Below, piece by piece: positions 4,944 to 7,782 of a stretch of DNA of 7,782 bases (the stretch's first letter is position 1; each line of letters opens with the position of its first letter). Position numbers and translations under genes: made by a program. The notes beneath the pieces are model-generated. The model ran no database searches. It was given only the letters and a program-made list of their open reading frames with translations, and had not been told where the DNA came from. The stretch comes from Nitrospirota bacterium (GTDB lineage: Bacteria > Nitrospirota > Thermodesulfovibrionia > Thermodesulfovibrionales > JdFR-88): the NCBI GenBank assembly GCA_021825785.1, contig JAKAGP010000069.1:1-7782 (forward strand). Reading direction: 5' to 3'.

Positions 4944-6521
4944 TCAGATGGTCTCCTTCACAGGGTAAACACCGTCATCATTCTGCCTGTAGGCGCTGCC
5001 GCACCTGGGACAAGACGCCGCGCCAGCATTGAATTCCTTAAGCGGCACCCCGCACTTGCAGACCCAGCCTATGCGCCTCGCCGGCACTCCGGCCATCAAG
5101 GAATAGGGTTGAACATCTTTTTTAACCACAGCGCCCGCTCCTATCAAACAGTATTCACCAAGAGTGGTCCCGCAAACAATGGTCGCATTTGCGCCTATCG
5201 TCGCGCCACGTTTTATGACCGTCGGGAGGAACTCGTTTTTTCTCTCAACGAAGGCCCTTGGGTTGTAGACGTTCGTAAAGACACAGGAAGGGCCGCAGAA
5301 AACTTCATCCTCGATCTTTATTCCCTTATACAGGGCGACGTTGTTTTGCACCTTGCATCTGTCGCCTATCTCCACATCCGGGCCAATCATCACGTTCTGG
5401 GCTACGATACAGTTTTTGCCGATTCTTGAGCCTTTCAGCACATGAGAGAAATGCCATATCCTGCTGCCTTCGCCTATCTCTGCACCTTCATCCACATACG
5501 CTGATTCATGGACGAAAAAGTCCGTTTCCTTACCGGCCTTTGGCACGCCTCTTTTTTCTGAGAGCGACCGCTCTGCCCTTTCGAGCACCTTAAGGACTCT
5601 GAGCCCCTCCTTGCTATCGGTATCCGGGGTTTTTCTGTCCTGAATGCGCTCCATGAAATGGAGGAGTTCCTCTTTCAGGGGTTCCCTTTTTTCCAGCCTG
5701 ATGACCTGGTAATCCGCTTTTTTGGCGACCGGGACCTTCCCCTCTTTCCACTCGATCTCGTGCGGGTACAGGAAAAGCTTCTCTTCGCTGACATCATCAA
5801 AAACTGCCATCGCCTTGGAGCCCACGACAACCAATTTCTGTTCCTTGAAAGGATGCAGCCAGCTCACAAATATATGGCTGTTAACTCCGTTTGAGAACTT
5901 GAGCTCGGTAATGGTGGTGTCGTAAACGCCATTGCTCAGATAGTCCCCCCCGAAGGCCTCAACGCCCATGGGCTCTTCTCCGCCCATAAGCATCAGTATT
6001 ACCGAGATGTCATGCGGGGCGAAACTCCACAGGATATTTTCCTCCGTGCGGAGTTTCCCGATATTGAGACGGTTTGAATATATATACTGGATCTTTCCAA
6101 GTGCTCCGCCGGAGATAAGCTTTTTTAGTCTTATGACCGCCGGGTGATACTGCAGGATATGGCCTACCATCAGGACCCGGCCTTCCTCGCCGGCTATCCT
6201 GGCCAGGGCTGCTCCTTCCTTCACGGTAAGTGCAAGGGGTTTCTCGACAAAGACATCTTTTCCGGCCCTGAGAGCGTCCCTAACAGTGCTGTAATGTGTA
6301 GCCGCCGGGGTTACAACCGCTATTGCCTTTATTTCAGGGTTGTCCAGCAGTGACTTGAAAGAAGATGTATATACGGCATCAGGGAATTTTTGCTTCCTCT
6401 CGCGCAGGATGCCGTCATCGGCATCGCAGGCGGTATGCAACGCACCCAGTTCGTACAGGTTCCTGAGAATATTTTTGCCCCAGTAGCCGAGACCCACCAA
6501 GCCTATATTTTTTTCAGGCAT
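4944..6521 (-). CDS. Fused WbpB-WbpD-like protein: Gfo/Idh/MocA sugar-nucleotide dehydrogenase + hexapeptide N-acetyltransferase + zinc-ribbon-like tail
   Basis: A 525-residue bifunctional enzyme. Residues 1 to about 320 are an NAD-dependent Gfo/Idh/MocA dehydrogenase: nucleotide-binding GLGYWG at 10-15, TPAATH at 71-76, Lys94 in EKP at 93-95, and an FAPHDIS motif. By analogy with WbpB it oxidises UDP-GlcNAcA at C3. Residues 333-484 form a left-handed beta-helix N-acyltransferase of WbpD type, with many hexapeptide turns (VDEGAEIGEGSRIWHFSHV, AQNVMIGPDVEIGD, VQNNVALYKGIKI, LIGAGAVVKKDV), which would acetylate the 3-amino group made by the next gene's product. Residues 485-512 carry Cys488, Cys490, Cys504 and Cys507, a likely metal site. 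In Pseudomonas aeruginosa WbpB and WbpD are separate proteins of about 316 and 190 residues, so the length fits an end-to-end fusion. AAAGGA lies six bases before the ATG. The gene follows a terminator-like hairpin and abuts the aminotransferase gene. Exact substrates are inferred from context. Confidence 0.92.
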   Translation of the reverse strand: MPEKNIGLVGLGYWGKNILRNLYELGALHTACDADDGILRERKQKFPDAVYTSSFKSLLDNPEIKAIAVVTPAATHYSTVRDALRAGKDVFVEKPLALTVKEGAALARIAGEEGRVLMVGHILQYHPAVIRLKKLISGGALGKIQYIYSNRLNIGKLRTEENILWSFAPHDISVILMLMGGEEPMGVEAFGGDYLSNGVYDTTITELKFSNGVNSHIFVSWLHPFKEQKLVVVGSKAMAVFDDVSEEKLFLYPHEIEWKEGKVPVAKKADYQVIRLEKREPLKEELLHFMERIQDRKTPDTDSKEGLRVLKVLERAERSLSEKRGVPKAGKETDFFVHESAYVDEGAEIGEGSRIWHFSHVLKGSRIGKNCIVAQNVMIGPDVEIGDRCKVQNNVALYKGIKIEDEVFCGPSCVFTNVYNPRAFVERKNEFLPTVIKRGATIGANATIVCGTTLGEYCLIGAGAVVKKDVQPYSLMAGVPARRIGWVCKCGVPLKEFNAGAASCPRCGSAYRQNDDGVYPVKETI

Positions 6522-6533
6522 ATTAATCCTTTC

Positions 6534-6564
6534 AAAAAAATTAGCGGATTTCTAAAAATCCCGC
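6534..6564 (-). terminator. Rho-independent terminator-like hairpin between epimerase and fusion gene
   Basis: On the minus strand GCGGGATTT (6564-6556), loop TTAG, AAATCCGC (6551-6544) form an eight-pair stem with one bulged G, followed by TAATTTTTTT. It lies in the 54-base gap after the epimerase stop, just before the ribosome binding site of the next gene. It could be an attenuator inside the operon or a true end of the upstream transcript. The shape is clear; activity is not shown. Confidence 0.5.
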
Positions 6565-6575
6565 ATATTTTTGCA

Positions 6576-7712
6576 TCAGACCCGGGCCAGGACTGAAATT
6601 ATCCTGACCGCAGCGTTGCCATCACCATAACAGAAATTGTCCGCTAAGGGACTATGCGGACCCGTGTAATTCTTATACAGTATGTTCCAGCCGCTTTCCA
6701 CGGTTTCCACCCATTCGGTCTCGTCACGCAAGGTGATGCAGGGTACCTTCAGCCAGAAAGCCTCTTTCTGGAGCCCTCCGGAATCGGTAAGCACGAGCGT
6801 GCTTCTGGAAAGAAGTTTCAACAGATCAAAATGGCCCATGGGACCGGTTATTTTTATGTTTTCCCTGAACGGGTTCCCATTCTCAAGGATTTTTTTGGCC
6901 GTCCTCGGAGGCGCCGGGAAAATAACAGTCCTGCCCTCTGAGACCCCGTTTACGAAACCAGCTATTTGACGAAATCTTTCCGGCTCATCCGTGTTCTCGG
7001 CGCGGTGCAGGGTCAGAAGAAAGTACTCTTTGCTTTTAAGCGGCAAATCGTCCATAACAGAGGATTTTTTTGCTATCTTCATAGAGTGCAACAGCACATC
7101 ATACATAACGTCCCCCACGTTGGCCACAATCGGCTCATCGGCTGACACAGGCATTATTGGTCCGCATGGTAACGGATTGCTTTCGCTGCCGTCCGGCTTG
7201 AAACCCTCTTTCATAAGGTTCGAAACCGCGTTTTTCCCCGGACATAACAGGTACGATGAGACATGGTCCGTGAGCACACGGTTTATCTCCTCCGGCATTT
7301 TTTTGTTATAACTCCTGAGTCCAGCCTCAATATGGGCAACCGGGATGTGCAGTTTAGCCGCAGCCAGTGCGCCTCCCAGGGTGGAGTTGGTGTCCCCGAA
7401 AACTATTACCATATCCGGCTTTTCCTTCATCAGGACCTGCTCCGTCCTGTCCATGATCTGTCCTGTCTGTGCGCCGTGGCTTCCAGAGCCCACCCCAAGG
7501 TGATATTCCGGTTCCCGGATGCCAAGCTCATCAAAAAATATCCTGGACATGGCATAGTCGTAATGCTGCCCCGAATGGATGAGGATATCCGAAACCGGCC
7601 TCCATGGATATTCCTTATTATGGCTTTCGATTGCCCTGGCCAGCGGAAAATATTTTAAAAATTGCGGGCGTGCTCCCACTATAGTGGCAGCTTTAAAAAC
7701 GGGTTCCGCCAA
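6576..7712 (-). CDS. wecB: Non-hydrolysing UDP-GlcNAc 2-epimerase family protein, probably WbpI-type
   Basis: A 378-residue epimerase with the GT-B-like fold, of normal length. Family members invert C2 of UDP-GlcNAc or its derivatives; WbpI converts UDP-2,3-diacetamido-glucuronic acid to the manno form. Motifs: GARPQFLK at 13-20 (Arg15 and Lys20 match Arg10 and Lys15 of E. coli WecB), HSGQHYDYAMS at 46-56, GDTNST with Asp107 at 106-111, HIEAGLRS with Glu129 at 127-134, PEEINR with Glu142 at 140-145, LTLHRAEN, and the UDP-binding TDSGGLQKEA followed by TLRDETEWVET. GARPQ in place of the WecB-style GTRPE, and neighbours of the WbpA/B/D/E kind, favour WbpI over WecB. The start is TTG at 7712, two bases after the stop of the preceding dehydrogenase gene, with AAGAAGG eight bases upstream. 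The frame stays open to the window edge but overlaps that gene, so the TTG is preferred. Confidence 0.93.
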   Translation of the reverse strand: MAEPVFKAATIVGARPQFLKYFPLARAIESHNKEYPWRPVSDILIHSGQHYDYAMSRIFFDELGIREPEYHLGVGSGSHGAQTGQIMDRTEQVLMKEKPDMVIVFGDTNSTLGGALAAAKLHIPVAHIEAGLRSYNKKMPEEINRVLTDHVSSYLLCPGKNAVSNLMKEGFKPDGSESNPLPCGPIMPVSADEPIVANVGDVMYDVLLHSMKIAKKSSVMDDLPLKSKEYFLLTLHRAENTDEPERFRQIAGFVNGVSEGRTVIFPAPPRTAKKILENGNPFRENIKITGPMGHFDLLKLLSRSTLVLTDSGGLQKEAFWLKVPCITLRDETEWVETVESGWNILYKNYTGPHSPLADNFCYGDGNAAVRIISVLARV

Positions 7713-7714
7713 GA

Positions 7715-7782
7715 TCAGGCCCTTCTTACTTTTCCATTCCAGGCCAGCCTGTTTTTTATGAGGTTCCTGGTATCTATGACTA
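7715..7782 (-). CDS. UDP-sugar dehydrogenase, C-terminal end only (UDP-GlcNAc 6-dehydrogenase, WbpA-type likely)
   Basis: The last 21 codons before a TGA at 7717-7715 read VIDTRNLIKNRLAWNGKVRR plus Ala. VIDTRN is the typical closing motif of the UDP-glucose/UDP-GlcNAc/UDP-ManNAc dehydrogenase family (the DxRN segment of the UDP-binding domain). The frame lies two bases before the epimerase TTG start and contains its ribosome binding site, so the two form an operon. Given the downstream enzymes, the WbpA role (UDP-GlcNAc to UDP-GlcNAcA) is the best inference; a WecC-type enzyme cannot be excluded from so short a piece. The 5' end is outside the window. Confidence 0.7.
   Translation of the reverse strand, partial: VIDTRNLIKNRLAWNGKVRRA
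7721..7727 (-). promoter_or_regulatory. Ribosome binding site deciding the TTG start of the epimerase
   Basis: AAGAAGG lies eight bases upstream of the TTG at 7712, inside the last codons of the dehydrogenase gene. No ATG occurs in frame between here and the window edge, so this site supports the rare TTG initiation. Confidence 0.55.

Noticed and set aside
4236..5429. Plus-strand open frame of 397 codons
   Set aside because: It runs antisense across the junction of two well-supported minus-strand genes (WbpE-like and the WbpB-WbpD fusion) and its translation shows no domain, only a shadow of their codon bias.
1..7782. tRNA, rRNA, CRISPR array, insertion sequence or attachment site
   Set aside because: No clover-leaf, direct repeat series, transposase motif or terminal inverted repeats were seen on either strand.

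Overview
The window is part of a surface-polysaccharide (O-antigen, capsule or exopolysaccharide) biosynthesis locus. Every supported gene reads on the minus strand, so transcription runs from the right edge to the left edge. Overall composition is near 50% GC with AT-rich gaps, frequent AGG for Arg and ATA for Ile, and good Shine-Dalgarno sites. Together with the gene set this suggests an uncultured Gram-negative bacterium, perhaps of a Nitrospirota or Desulfobacterota type. The taxonomic guess is weak.

Right half (7782 to 3795, in order of transcription): the last codons of a UDP-sugar dehydrogenase, a non-hydrolysing UDP-GlcNAc 2-epimerase starting at TTG, a 525-residue fusion of a Gfo/Idh/MocA dehydrogenase with a hexapeptide-repeat N-acetyltransferase and a four-cysteine tail, and a DegT/DnrJ/EryC1 aminotransferase. 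This matches the WbpA, WbpI, WbpB+WbpD and WbpE enzymes that convert UDP-GlcNAc to UDP-2,3-diacetamido-2,3-dideoxy-D-mannuronic acid. A terminator-like hairpin lies between the epimerase and fusion genes.

Middle (3794 to 2757): a 208-base gap, a specialised NusG paralogue (RfaH/UpxY/LoaP type), then about 320 bases without a gene that hold several dyads and probably form a leader for the genes beyond. An antiterminator placed directly upstream of a long untranslated stretch, in a cluster with internal terminator-like hairpins, suggests processive antitermination.

Left half (2756 to 1): a second DegT-family aminotransferase, then a reading frame that stays open from 1597 to the window edge (at least 532 codons). 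It encodes a small phosphoglycosyl transferase (the enzyme that starts repeat-unit assembly on undecaprenyl phosphate), a basic low-complexity linker, four membrane segments plus the Rossmann domain normally found at the N-terminus of CapD/FlaA1/PglF dehydratases, and then, where the dehydratase domain is expected, two tandem repeats matching the MshEN (GspE N-terminal) cyclic di-GMP-binding motif. This fused protein is the most unusual item here. It suggests that the first membrane step of glycan assembly may be under second-messenger control. The gene is cut by the window edge, so its C-terminus is unknown.
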